From positions 68,070,154 to 68,134,153 of the forward strand of contig OX393551.1 in assembly GCA_947650365.1 (NCBI GenBank): a stretch of DNA of 64,000 nucleotides. The letters run 5' to 3'. The notes beneath the pieces were generated by a model. It was not told where the DNA came from. It did no database searches and worked only from the letters and a program-made list of their open reading frames with translations. The DNA is from Chamaelirium japonicum (Eukaryota; Streptophyta; Magnoliopsida; Liliales; Melanthiaceae). Made by a program: the position numbers and the translations under genes. Shown here piece by piece: positions 35,701-46,529 of this stretch. Each line of letters starts with the position of its first letter. Within the stretch, counting starts at the first letter, position 1.

Positions 35701-37110
35701 GAAAGGGAAGAGCCAACTGAGGAAACCCTAAACAACATGGCTGAAGAAGGGCATGATGATGATCCTAGAGATGCTGAATATCAGGAGGATGACGAGACAC
35801 ATGACGTCATCGCTGAAGCTGACGAGGCGATGCATGCACTAGTCATGCACCGTGTTTTGTCGACCCCGAAAGCTCCTGAACCAGATCGGTGGCTTAGAAG
35901 GAACATCTTCCACACCACTTGTACCTCAAAGGGGAGGCATTGCGTCCTCATCATAGACAGTGGTAGTACCGAGAACTTGGTCGCCCAGATCATGGTTGAT
36001 AAGTTAAGGCTCAAGACAGAGAAGCTGGTCAAGCCATACAACTTGTCTTGGTTTAAGAAAGGATCAGATGTCGCGATTAAAGAGCGATGCCTAGTCGAAT
36101 ACACCATTGGCAAGATGTATAAGGAAGCTGTGTGGTGTGACGTGGCGCCCTTGGGCATTTGTCACATTCTGTTGGGCCGCCCGTGGCAGTACGACAGAAA
36201 GACAACACATGATGGGGAGAAGAACACGTACTCCTTCTGCAAAGACGACTATAACATCACTTTAGTGCCTCAGAGAGAGCCCCTGAAACCCATTTCTAGT
36301 GAGCCGACACCCCCACCCGTCACCCCGAAATTACCAAAAGAGAAGCCGAAGGCCCTACCAACATTGCTGACACAAGCTTGCTTCGAGGACGAGCTTAGAG
36401 AATCTCGCCCCATCTTTTTCCTCGTAGCAAAAGAAGCCACAGAGGGCCCTAGCATTCCTCATGAGGTTCGAGTCCTGCTTGAAGACTTCAATGATCTCAT
36501 CCCAGAAGAATTACTCGAAGGACTTCCACCTCTTCGGGATATTCAACATTACGTTGACCTAGTCCCAGGAGCGACGCTACCTCACCTTCCTCACTACCGA
36601 ATGAGCCCGTCTGAATATGAGGAGATGCGTCGACAGGTTACCGAGTTACTGCTAAAGGGACTAATCCAAGAGAGCATGAGTCCATGCGCAGTACCGGCAC
36701 TCCTAACTCCCAAGAAGGATGGGACGTGGAGAATGTGCATAGATTGCCGAGCCATCAATCGAATAACTGTCAAGTATAGATTTCCGATTCCCCGATTAGA
36801 TGATATGCTTGACATGCTACATGGCACGAAAATCTTCTCAAAAATCGATCTTCGTAGCGGTTATCATCAAATCCGCGTACGACCCGGTGACGAATGGAAG
36901 ACTGCATTTAAAACCCGGGAAGGACGGTATGAATGGCTAGTAATGCCATTTGGTCTGTCGAATGCACCAAGTACCTTTATGAGGTTTATGAATCAGGTGC
37001 TCAGACCATTCATAGGGAAGTTCGTTGTCGTATACTTTGATGACATTCTTATCTATAGTACGACAGCCGAACAACATGTCGAGCACTTGCGAGAGGTCCT
37101 AAAACGCTAA
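35701..37110 (+). pseudogene. Element E protease and reverse transcriptase N-terminal half
   Basis: This is in the same frame as the gag C-terminal part. The protease active site IIDSGST has DSG at 35956-35964; HILLGRPWQYDR closes the protease domain. RT runs from GLIQESMSPCAVP and KKDGTWRMCIDCRAIN through [15 protein letters not shown] to MPFGLSNAPSTF. The catalytic box YFDD (37033-37044) is intact. The frame ends at a TAA (37108-37110) caused by loss of one A in the run at 37101-37104; restoring frame gives the normal [14 protein letters not shown] continuation. Apart from the shift, this is the best preserved RT in the window. Confidence 0.9.
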
Positions 37111-37850
37111 GGAAAGATAAGCTATACATCCATCTGAAGAAGTGCACCTTCCTGACAGACAGCTTGACCTTTCTAGGCTACATCGTGTGCTCCGAAGGGA
37201 TACGGGTCGATCCAGAGAAGGTCGAAGCCATCAAGTCATGGCCCGTTCCAAAGAACGTTAGTGATGTGCGACGGTTCCATGGTCTAGCGTCCTTTTATCG
37301 CAGATTCATTAAGAACTTTAGTTCTGTCATTGCACCTCTCACGAACTGTATAAAGAAGGGTGGTTTCCTTTAGACCCCCGAAGTTGAAGCGAGTTTCGAC
37401 CTCATCAAGACCAAGATGATGAGTGCTCCAGTTTTGGCACTCCCGAACTTTGAGAAGGTCTTTGAGATCGATTGTGATGCCTCTCACGTCGGGATAGGAG
37501 CAGTCCTTAGTCAAGAGGGACGTCCCGTCGCATTCTTCTGCGAGAAGCTGAACGCCGCGCGTTTGAATTACTCGACATACGACATTGAGTTTTACGCGGT
37601 TGTTCAAGGCCTCAAGCAATGGAGGCATTACTTGATCCAGCGAGAATTTGTGCTCAATTCTGACCACGAGGCGCTTCGCTATCTGAAGTCTCAGCGTAGA
37701 TTGAACCAACGTCATGCCAAGTGGTCAAATTTCTTGCAAGAATACACGTTCAACCTCAGATATAAGGCTGGAGTCCTGAATAAAGCTGCAGACGCTTTGA
37801 GTCGACGAGGCCTGATGCTAGTCACTTTACAGCCCGTCGTTGTTTCTTTG
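37111..37850 (+). pseudogene. Element E RT C-terminal and RNase H
   Basis: After the frameshift, [20 protein letters not shown] and [12 protein letters not shown] complete RT. A TAG at 37371-37373 follows KKGGFL. RNase H then shows [15 protein letters not shown] with its first catalytic Asp, the [13 protein letters not shown] block, [10 protein letters not shown] and [11 protein letters not shown] missing T near 37848 shifts the frame into an early stop (37857-37859). The RNase H normally removes the RNA strand from cDNA. Confidence 0.88.
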
Positions 37851-39377
37851 ATGCTCTGAAATCAATGTACTCGACTGATCCATACTTCGGTCCCATCTGG
37901 GAATCCTGTCAGGAAACGGGCACTGATCCCACGGCATCGTATATCATCCAAGAGGGATTCTTGTTCCGTGGAACCCGCCTGTGCATCCCTGAGCGTTCCC
38001 TTCGCGAGAGTCTAGTTCAGAACACCCATGAAGGGACCGTCTCTGAGGAAAATCCTAATGAATCTTTTAGAGACACGTTAATCCACGACTTGCACGGAAG
38101 TAATTTGGGAGGTCATTTTGGTCAAACCAAAACAATTGAGTCAGTGGAGCGACGCTACTTTTGGCCTCACTTAAAGGAAAGTTGTCGTCAAGTTTGTGCA
38201 ACGATGTCGGACCTGTCAAATGTTCAAAGGCAGAAAGCAGAACACAGGTCTGTACATTCCTCTACCAATCCCTGCTCGTCCTTGGGAGGATATCACCATG
38301 GATTTCATTGTAGGTCTACCTCGAACACTTCGGCGCGTCGATTCAATCTTTGTGGTTATAGACCGATTTTCTAAAATGGCCCATTTCATACCATGTAGGA
38401 AAACTTCTGATGCATCTCATGTGGCTGAGTTATTCTTTAGGGAAGTTGTTCGTCTGCATGGCATTCCACGATCATTCACATCTGATAGGGACACTAGATT
38501 CTTAAGCCACTTTTGGCGTACTCTTTGGTCAAAGCTAGGAACTAAACTTCAATACAGTAGCGCGTATCACCCTCAAACTGATGGACAAACGGAAGTTGTC
38601 AACCGTAGCCTAGGGGATATGCTTCGATGTCTAGTTGGTGAAAGACCAAAACAGTGGGATGTAGTTTTACCACAAGCTGAATTCGCATATAATAGTTCAA
38701 TTAATCGCTCAGTAGGTAAAACCCCTTTTGAAATCGTCTATGGCCATGTTATTCCCCATTTCCTGGATAGAACTGTCTTATCGCCTACAGGTCCTGCGAG
38801 TGCTGATGCTGATGAATTCCTTGAACACATCAAGACCGTACAACGGGAGTCGTTTGAGAAACTGAGGGAAAGCAATGCCAAGTATAAGGCAAGCGCAGAT
38901 TTACACAGGCGCGAGAGCACTTTTCAGCCAGGGGACTGGGTCCTCGTTTACTTTCGCAGAGAGCGGTTTCCCACAGGTTCTTATGGGAAGCTGAGCCAGA
39001 GGAAGTTTGGGCCCTTCCGCGTTCTCAGAGCGTTGGGACCCAATGCTTACCTGCTGGATTTGCCAGATGATATGCCGACATCGCCGATCTTCAACATCTC
39101 AGAGTTGTTCCCTTTCCACGGAGACCGGCCAGATACGCCTTCAGCGCCACAGATTCTTTTTTCAGATACACAGCGAGACGAGACAGAGCAGATACAGAAG
39201 ATCGTTGACGTCAGAGAGCTTGCTACCCGCCGCGGTGTCTTCCGATGGTTCCTTGTTCGGTGGATAGGCAGGCCACTTTCAGACTGTACCTGGGTGGAGG
39301 AGCGACAGTTGCGAGTACAGCGGCCCGACCTCGTACAGCAGCTGGACATCCACTCGACGAAGTCGAGTTCTTTCTAG
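37851..39377 (+). pseudogene. Element E integrase with chromodomain-like tail
   Basis: The first part (37865-38200) holds the HHCC zinc domain, GGHFGQTKT and then CRTCQMF. A frameshift near 38200 splits it, after VC in one frame and before QRC in the other. The main frame 38196-39377 carries DFIVGLPRTL, IDRFSKMAHFIPC, TSDRDTRFLSHFW and a VNRSLGDMLRC block, giving the D, D(35)E catalytic core. The C terminus has RKFGPFRVL, then FLVRWIGRPLSDCTWVEE, a chromodomain-like motif that in this group steers insertion. It ends at TAG 39375-39377, just before the PPT. Confidence 0.88.
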
Positions 39378-39379
39378 TC

Positions 39380-39389
39380 CGGGGGAGTT
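39380..39389 (+). other. Polypurine tract of element E
   Basis: ccgggggagt immediately before the 3' LTR start at 39390. Confidence 0.85.
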
Positions 39390-40777
39390 GATGCAGCAAG
39401 ATCAGCATCATCAGATCATCGCCGCATCTTCAGATCATCGCCAGAGATTTTATTTACTATCGTTTTTATTTTTATGCTTAGAGGACATTACCCATATGGG
39501 ATTTGTTCGTCGTTTATTTCAGTTTTTGGCCATTTTTCTATGTTTTTGGTTTGATTTCAGCACTTAGTACTATTTGTGTTTTTGCCCAATTCATGGGGGA
39601 TGTCCATGATCTCATCCGAGGGCTTTTCGGATTGAATCCGGGTCTTCTCGGGTGAGTTTCTACATGATATTAATAAAATTCTGGGTGTGTGTGTTTGCGG
39701 GGTACCGACGGACGAGATTATATCTCGAAACCGACGGTTAGATAGCAAAATAGCTCCATTTAGATGACGTGGCAAGTTATGGGCTTCAATTAGGGCTTAA
39801 GTGGGCTTATCTTAAGCCCAATAGGGCTTCTATTGCATTACCGCCCCCCCTTCTTTTTTTTTCCTGTGAAACACCGACCGGCCCCCCCTTGACCGTGCGG
39901 ATCCCGAGGCACCTGCGACCCCCTTCCGTTCCCTCTTTTCTCTCTCTTCTTTCCCTTGTTTTCCTCCCTTTTCCTTGCCTTTCTTAGCCATTGCATCCCC
40001 ACCATCCAACCCTTATTCCCCTTTGATCTTGGCCATCAAAACAGAAACCCTAACTCTACAAAAAGATGAAGAAAGAAGAAGAATTCAGTTCTTTGCTCAT
40101 TGCTGAAATTTGTGCCTCTTCGTGAGTGCTTCCGGGTGAGACGCGTGTCCCCGATCCTCGCCGCATCCACGACTTTGCCTCGCGAAGGCTTTGGTGTTGA
40201 TTTTCCGAAGGTTCCGGCTTCTCCCAACGACCGGCCTTGCTCCGTGTGCAGGATCATCGGCGCATCCTCGCAATCGACCCACGGCGGAAAACCCCAGGCA
40301 GTATCTATTTTTTATTTTATTTTCCCCTCGCATCCGCATCGTTTTTCATTTATTTCCATTGCCTCCGCTCCGCATCGCAGCCGTCATCGTCCTTTTTCAT
40401 CGCTAGTTGAAGCCCTAACGTATGCCTATTTACTAGTTTTGCTATCTATAGTCTATCGGTAACCCTAGCAAACATATTTAGCCTATTTTTAGTGAAAATT
40501 CTGATGCAAGCCTCTCTTTAAATTTCAATATCTATTGCTGCGATTTAACCTTTTATTTGCTGAAATTAGTTTTGTGTTGATATTGCATCTTTATTTGTTT
40601 AAGTCTTAAATCTGCTATATGTTGATTGCATGGACGTTTTTAAACTGCGTGAGATAATCTAAGTTACTGTCCTTTTGAGCTATATGTCGCTATATTGATC
40701 ACTAAACCTTAGTTACTGACCAAAGAGAACCCTAAAAGGGTTTAGGATTGTAGTGTACCTTATCGGTGCCTGCATCA
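39390..40777 (+). repeat. 3' LTR of element E (1388 bp)
   Basis: TGATGCAGCAAG ... GCCTGCATCA. It matches the 5' LTR apart from scattered single-base changes, small homopolymer indels and the missing 18 bp duplicate. Confidence 0.95.
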
Positions 40778-40782
40778 AATGG

Positions 40783-41678
40783 CTTCTCAACATGGTCCAC
40801 AACTTGGCACACAGAGACAAGCCACAAGATTCCTAGATCCCATATAAAAAACTCTATCCGTATCGCATGATTAGATGCTTCTTAACAAGCAATATATTCT
40901 ACCTCCATGGTGGATAAAAGTGTGTTTCACACTTTCACAAGAAATAGCTCCTCCAACAAACATGAAGACATAGCCTAGCATTGATCTACACTGATTTCCT
41001 TGAAACCGAAAGAGGAAATCATGTGATAAAACTTAAAGCCCCTTGACTTGTCTATATAACCAACAAGGTAGCAGCTAACGGTTCTTGGATCCAGCTTCCT
41101 TTCATATGGCCTATAAAGTCGAGCCTCGAATACTCTATTAAGAATATGGATTGCAATATTTTAAGGCCTCACCCCACAATGACTCTGGTAAGGTAGAATT
41201 GCATCATACTCCTCACCATGTCTTTTAAAGTACGATTACGTTTCAAAGCTACACAATTTTGACAAGGTGTCCCAGGTATGGTGTACTGAGGGACAATGCC
41301 ACATTCTTCTAAGTATCTCGCACATGGACTTGGACATTAACCAGATTCGTTATATTTGCCAAGTACTCACCACCACGGTCAAATCTGACGGTCTTGAATT
41401 TCTTTATCATGTTGATTTTCAACCTCAACCTTATATATTTTAAACACGTCCAAAGCCTATGATTTCTTGTGTATCAAGTATAGGTAACCACACCGAGAAT
41501 AGACATCTATAAAAGTGATAAATATCTTTGGCCATTCCAAGAAGTCATAGGGAACGGACAACAGATGTTTGTTTGTATCACTTATAAAATGCCTGAACCC
41601 CTAATGGCACCTAACTTCCTTAAGTTTATTTGTTTTTCCTTTTATGCACTCCCGACAGATTCGAGTATCTGAAAAATC
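40783..41678 (-). pseudogene. Element D RNase H N-terminal part and integrase (RT deleted)
   Basis: Reading down the minus strand from 41678: DFSDTRIC-ECIKGKTNK (zinc-domain Cys pairs), FITFIDVYSRCGYLYLIHKK (integrase core, catalytic Asp region), a degraded DRGGEY region near 41390, then VGYIDKSRGFKFYHM (integrase end). The next recognisable block is YVFMFVGGAISC, then MEVEYIA in one frame, which is RNase H. The whole RT that should lie between them is absent. Frames are broken by stops throughout. Confidence 0.72.
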
Positions 41679-41978
41679 TATAGAGATGGGTCGGGTTACA
41701 TGTACAGTCGGGTCGGTGAGGAGGAGGGGCGGGGGGGCTGCCGATCGGGTGAATGGAGGCCGGAGGGGAGGTGCTGCCGGAGGGAGAAGACCGTCGTCGA
41801 CGTCGCCGCGCGGGAGAACCCTAGAGCTCTGATACCATGTTAGGAGATGACGGCTAGGGTTTGGAGAGGAATAGAATACTCTCTATTGGGGGACTCAAGC
41901 CCAATATATATGTACAAGTATGACCAAACAACCCGACCCGACTGTACATGTAACCCGACCCATCTCTATACATTAACA
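41679..41978. mobile_element. Fold-back fragment of the F copia family
   Basis: A complete 141 bp LTR of the F family lies in minus orientation at 41838-41978 (CCTAACA end beside PBS word ctctgatacca at 41827-41837). Next, on the minus strand, come about 110 bp of the GC-rich leader (41717-41826), then 38 bp of the same LTR start in the opposite orientation (41679-41716). That 38 bp is a perfect inverted repeat of 41933-41970. There is no gag or pol. It interrupts copia D, whose frame can be followed from ccaag (41979) on one side to gaaaaatc (ending 41678) on the other. No TSD is visible. Confidence 0.85.
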
Positions 41979-42450
41979 CCAAGAATTCTACTTGACACAA
42001 GCCTTTTGCTCCTCTATTTTGATGTGTCCTAGACGCTTGTGCCAGAGCATGACAGTATTCTCATTTATTAATCTACACTTTGTACCACTATTATTCACAT
42101 ATAGGGATTCAATAGATGAGGACTATAAGTTCAATAGATAGAGATTATCTACCAATAATCTAGTACCAATGATATTTAAATTATGTAAGACTGAATTTTC
42201 CATTTCCAAAAGGACAAATATAACAATATTTGTCCAAACAGGAAACGAAAATCAGATTTCGCCTAAAAGGCGGTAGATAAACAATCTCATCCAAATCCAA
42301 ATAAAATCCTGACTCTAATATCAATTGAAAGACTCTAATTGCCTCTACTGCTACTTTATTGCCATCACCCATGTAGATATACTTCTTAGCATCACGGGGT
42401 TCCTGGTTCCTTAGAAACCCCCTGCATGGAATTAATTATGTGAATAGTTG
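41979..42450 (-). pseudogene. Element D post-protease and GAG-pre-integrase segment
   Basis: The minus strand reads IYMGDGNKVAVEAI, then LILESGFYLDL, PPFRRNLIFVSCLDK and CPFGNGKFSL (stop at 42181). It then continues with LYVNNSGTKC and MLWHKRLGHI (42030-42060), the copia GAG-pre-integrase signature. The protease catalytic core upstream is missing. Confidence 0.8.
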
Positions 42451-42539
42451 CATGGTATTTATGCACCAACAATAAGGTGGTACTACAACTAGTTTGACTT
42501 TGGGGCAAATAAAATCAAAATCACATTTAATGGGTTCAG

Positions 42540-42820
42540 GAATTGTGTCTTCCATGATCATATGACTCATCCGGTTTGATTACTCCCACTTTTCAAACAA
42601 GGCTTTTTCATCAGCTGTCTTATGATCGTTGGGATTAGATGGCTCATCAACCCTGAGAGCAAAGTCTAGGTCCATGTACTCGAGAACGATCTTGACATGA
42701 TCTTTCCAATTTTCAAAATTGGAACCATTCAAGACAGGCATACTGTTCAGATTAGCAGAATTTGAGGATTCATTAACTGTAATAACGAACAAACAAAGAA
42801 AGCTCAAAACATTGTGATTA
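42540..42820 (-). pseudogene. Element D gag N terminus
   Basis: The minus frame 42807-42580 has NSMPVLNGSNFENWKDHVK and YMDLDFALRVDEP, the conserved start of copia UBN2-type gag, ending KALFEKWE and a stop. SNRMSHMIMEDTIPE follows and then breaks off near 42540; the rest of gag, including any zinc knuckle, is deleted. To its right, about 60 bp (cgaacaaacaaagaaagctc ... attatcct) is repeated about 84 bp further on. Confidence 0.78.
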
Positions 42821-42920
42821 TCCTATCAAATTTAGTGCACTAATGAAAGTATAAAGCAATAACTGTGACAAGGAACAAACAAAGAAAACTCCAAATAATG
42901 TGATTATCCTAATATCTTCG

Positions 42921-43111
42921 CTCGGTGTGGTGCTCCCGCTAGTTAGTGCGGCGATTACTGGGCCCTTCCCTCGATGGGTGTGGCGTTCCCGCTCGCTGGT
43001 GTAGCGACTTCCTGTAGGCCAGGTGGGTCTTGCTCCTGTGGCTGTGTAGATGTACACCCGTGTGGTCACTTGGGCCTAGCTTGGGCCCCACTTTGTACCA
43101 AAAAAAAAAAA
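42921..43111 (+). mobile_element. Second LINE-like 3' end with poly(A)
   Basis: GC-rich sequence (two ggtgtggtgctcccgct/ggtgtggcgttcccgct blocks) ending ccccactttgtacc and a 12 bp A run (43100-43111). It is similar in kind to 27000-27185. It abuts the 5' side of element D, so its insertion may have removed D's 5' LTR. Confidence 0.4.
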
Positions 43112-43996
43112 GCTTTGATGGGAAAGATGATTTGTTTACAGGTTTGGAAAACGGGGGGTCTGTTTTTAGGTTAATGGGGGTATGTACAAAAGGTTTCTTT
43201 TTTACTCAAAGTGAGGGGGGCGGGGGGGGCTCCCCCCCCTCCGGCTAAAGGTAGGTTCGCTCCTAATCGCATGTATTTCATTCCACCGCACTAAACCACC
43301 TCTTCCTCCCTTTCCCAATCATTCACCTTCCCTTACCTTCTCTCTCCTAGGGAAGAGGCGAAGTGTATCAACTTCCTGCCAGGAAGCCGAGGTGGAGTAA
43401 GGAAGGAACACAATGTCCACCCCTCCCTTCCTGCATCATTTGGTTGTATGTTTATTTGACACAATTGTAATTTGTTGTATGTTCAAATAGATAGTAGCTA
43501 CTAACTACTGCCCTTATAATTGGGGAATGTTTATTTATTCAATAAATATTTTAATTTTGCCTAGCAATTTTGTCAACTTTTCGTCGCCAAAACAAGATAA
43601 GAAACGATACAGTTGTCCTATCCATTGCACCCAGCCCCAATCAATGAATCGCACTCAGTCCCAATAGGCAAGCAAACAGATCATTGTGATTGGGTGCCAT
43701 GTCAGGCTGCCAAAGCGGTTGGCAGAATAGCATTGCCTGGCAATACCAACTTTTCATTGGATGTTCAATTTTATTTGCGGATGTACATCCTCATTTACTT
43801 ATGCTGAATGCTATACCTATCTATTTTAAATAAGAAGTGTTTAATAAGGGAAAAAACAAGAATTTTGAGTTGTTACTGGTTCGGATCAGGTCCAACCGAA
43901 CTTGTCCAACGATTGACTAGAACCAAATCAAACCAAACAACTTTTTTGGCTTAGTTTGGTTTGCTTTTTATCAATGAATGGTTTGGTTCTTTAGAG
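43112..43996. other. Intron sequence with a G/C hairpin
   Basis: Contains a near-perfect inverted repeat of G and C runs around gggggggctccccccc (43222-43240). Otherwise unassigned DNA ending in the hAT-like target site ctttagag (43989-43996). Confidence 0.5.
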
Positions 43997-45577
43997 CAGG
44001 GTTTGAAATCTCGATCGATACCGGTACCTACCGGTTTTGCCCGGTTCGAGATCGGTACGGCACTCGATCCCGATACCTGGTCCGTACTGGTCGGTACCGG
44101 TACGTACTATGCTATCAAAGTCGGGACTAGTCGGCGACTAGTCGCCGACTAGTCCCCAGTCGGCATTCGACCGACCCGACTAGGCATAATCCCCCAACAG
44201 TAAATCGGTGCCCGACTAGGCGCCGACTAGCCCCGACTAGCGCCGACTACCGACTGGGTCTAGTCGGGACTAAGTCGGTACATTGGATCCGACTGGTATT
44301 AAAGCCAGGGGCAAATTTGTCCGAGCGAATTTAACCCTATTTATCGGGGTCGGGAGTCGAGAGTCGGACTTCATATCCCCCCTCCCCGCTGCTCTCCTCC
44401 TGTTCTCCCCCCTCCCTGCCGGCCGCAACTCTCCTCCGGTCCTCCCCCCTCCCCGCGGGCCGCAGCTCTCCTCCGATCGTCCCCCCTCGGCGCAGATCTC
44501 CTCCCTCCTCCGCGCAGTCACTCCTCTCCCCCTTCGCGCAGTCTCTCCTCTCCCCCCTCCGCGCAGTCTCTCCTCTCCCCCCTCCGCGCAGTCTCTCCTC
44601 TCCCCCTCCGCGAAGATCTCCTCCTCCCCTCCGCGAAGATCCCCCTCCGCACAGTCTCTCCTCTCCCCCCTCCGCGCAGTCTCTCCTCTCCCCCTCCGCG
44701 AAGATCTCCTCCTCCCCTCCGCGAAGATCTCCTCCCCCCTCCCCCGCGAAGGTTCGCAGGCGCTCCCCCACCCCTGCAGGCGCAGCATCTCCTCCCCCCT
44801 CCTCCCCCCCTCGCAGGCCCGCAGGTGCTACACGATTACACGTCATCCAGGATAAAGAAGAAGAGGGGAAGAGGAAGTAGAGGCTTCACAGAATCACAGG
44901 TTTCTCGAGTGCTCTTCAAGCTGTAACTTTTTGTATCTAAATCTTCAAGCTGTAAGCTTTTTTTTTTTGTGTTGAAAACAGCTGATGTTCCTGATTAGCA
45001 ACTGCAACAGCTTTTTAAGCCAAAGGAAGGTATCCTCTGATCCAGTTGCCAGCTGGTGAGCATTTGTGCTTGATTGAAGGGCTTGCCGAGGTGCTTTCTT
45101 TGTTTCTTTCTATTGGCATAGAATCCTTCAAACCATCATCAGTTAAGGCTGATCACCTGCATAGAATAAGGCAGAGCATGTTCATATTGGATTAACATTG
45201 CAGCATTGCTATGGAGTATGGAGTTAGCAATCTATGCTATAAGTTTTGCATTACTTGTTAGTTATACTTATTGACATTTATGTATGTCATATATGTTTAG
45301 GGAGGGGGGGAGGGGTCATAATAAGTTTTGGCCGACTAGTCCCGAACTAGTCCCGACTAGTCCCGACTAGTCCTAGTCGGCCCTTGGCCGACTAGGGCCG
45401 ACTAACGACTTTAACTGCATAGGGTACGTACCGGTCCGTATTGGCCGGTACCGACCAGTAATGACGGTAATGACATATTACATTTTTTTTTTGGGTTTTT
45501 TTTCTCAACCGGTATCGGTCCGTATAGGCCGGTACATTCCAGTTCGGGGCCGACCGATACCATGATTTTGAACCTTG
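43997..45577. mobile_element. hAT-like non-autonomous DNA transposon with perfect 8 bp TSD
   Basis: Bounded by ctttagag on both sides (43989-43996 and 45578-45585), an exact 8 bp target duplication as made by hAT transposases. The termini are inverted: CAGGGTTTGAAATC at the left, CAAGGTTCAAAATC (reverse complement) at the right. Inverted similarity continues inward through ccggtacc-rich DNA to a second zone rich in gactagtcgg (44117-44270 and 45335-45410). The centre holds a pyrimidine-rich minisatellite and about 500 bp resembling an untranslated leader. No transposase frame is present. Confidence 0.85.
44490..44745. repeat. 23-25 bp pyrimidine-rich minisatellite inside the hAT-like element
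   Basis: Units of cgcgcagtctctcctctccc plus cccctc at 44535, 44560 and 44585 (period 25), mixed with a variant ccgcgaagatctcctcctcc. The frames it opens on both strands are compositional. Confidence 0.85.
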
Positions 45578-46239
45578 CTTTAGAGAACTGATCAACCGTC
45601 AGTTCGATTCCAAATTTCTCAGAAGACTGGACCAATCTAGACCAAGAATGCCCTTAGTCCGACGACGACGAGGATTGCATAAGGGACTAACGGTGACGAG
45701 GACGACAAAAGGAGCTAGATGAGGTGATTTGGGATCTGGCATGTATTGAATAGGCAACAAACAAATCAGCATCAAGCGGCAATTGTGGCTTCTTCTGATG
45801 CCAAACGAGGTGGTGACAGAGGGTTATGGAAACAGGGGGTTGCCGATCGTCGTTCAAATATTAGCAGAGGTCCATTGGGCGATGTCGTGTTGTGGTGTCA
45901 AAGGGTGACGTAAGATGACAATTGCAGAGATTGCTAATGGTGCTAGGAGGAATCTAGATGATGGCGGAGGAAGATGATCGGTCACCCCGTTAGGAGGCTT
46001 AATAGCCCTAAATCTCTGATGCAATGAAAAAGTTTACGGACCACGATAGAATGGAGGCATGGTGGGAAGATGAGATGAGAAGAAGAGAATTATTGCTTCA
46101 TTAAATTGATTCATAATCACTAAGTACATTCATATTTATATTACCATTAGGTACGCTTCAAATCAAGGGTAAGGTGATGTGGAACAGTGTGTGTTGACAG
46201 GGATTTTAAGATTCGTTGAGCAGCAACAGGGTCGCCAGT
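45578..46239. other. Intron sequence, nothing assigned
   Basis: No motif-bearing frame. At its right end gcagcaacagggtcgcca (46220-46237) reads on the minus strand as TGGCGACCCTGTTGC, resembling the Arg-tRNA-type PBS of Tat/Ogre gypsy elements. It lies 2 bp from tgctccgag, a possible LTR terminus. This is a weak hint only. Confidence 0.35.
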
Positions 46240-46529
46240 TGCTCCGAGCCGAAATGGAAAATTAATTTAAAACAAACAATATGGCTAATGGTTTTAGCAA
46301 AACCTAACAGGCACGCAAACAGGTATTCCAATCTTAATTAACCGAACAATAAATACTTGGTTATATCAGCAGGGTTCCACATGCAATGTCAAGGCTAATA
46401 ACAAACAGGGTTAATCAGAATCTCACAACTCACCATTCAAAGTGGGCAGCAATTTTGCATAGATAAAATATAGGAGAGTTGATCTTTGGTGTTACCCTCC
46501 AATATTGACCGGGGAAAAAGGAAACTCAC

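Larger units (their letters stand above)
32795..40777 (+). mobile_element. Element E: full-length Ty3/gypsy chromovirus-like retrotransposon (8.0 kb)
   Basis: LTRs lie at 32795-34203 and 39390-40777. The PBS is at 34207-34218 and the PPT at 39380-39389. A perfect 5 bp TSD, aatgg, lies at 32790-32794 and 40778-40782. The order is gag, protease, RT, RNase H, integrase, with a chromodomain-like C terminus, hence Ty3/gypsy. The clade within the chromoviruses is not settled. Its LTRs differ by only a few percent by eye, so it is the youngest large insertion here apart from F, yet it has two stops and three frameshifts. It sits in the RNase H of copia D, antisense to D and to the LNK-like gene. Confidence 0.93.
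31837..42920 (-). mobile_element. Element D: decayed, internally deleted copia retrotransposon (interrupted by E)
   Basis: Reading the minus strand from high to low coordinates: gag N terminus (42807), protease-end and GAG-pre-integrase (42360-41979), integrase (41672-41040), RNase H (41020-40783 and 32789-32545), PPT and 3' LTR (about 32508-31837). RT is missing between integrase and RNase H, and the gag C terminus with the protease core is missing between 42580 and 42400. No 5' LTR or PBS is present. Element E interrupts RNase H, and an F-family fragment interrupts the pre-integrase/integrase junction. The right limit is approximate. Confidence 0.75.

Noticed and set aside
44270..44855. ORFs of 170-190 codons on both strands
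   Set aside because: They arise from the pyrimidine-rich minisatellite in the hAT-like element. Overlapping open frames on both strands point to composition, not coding.
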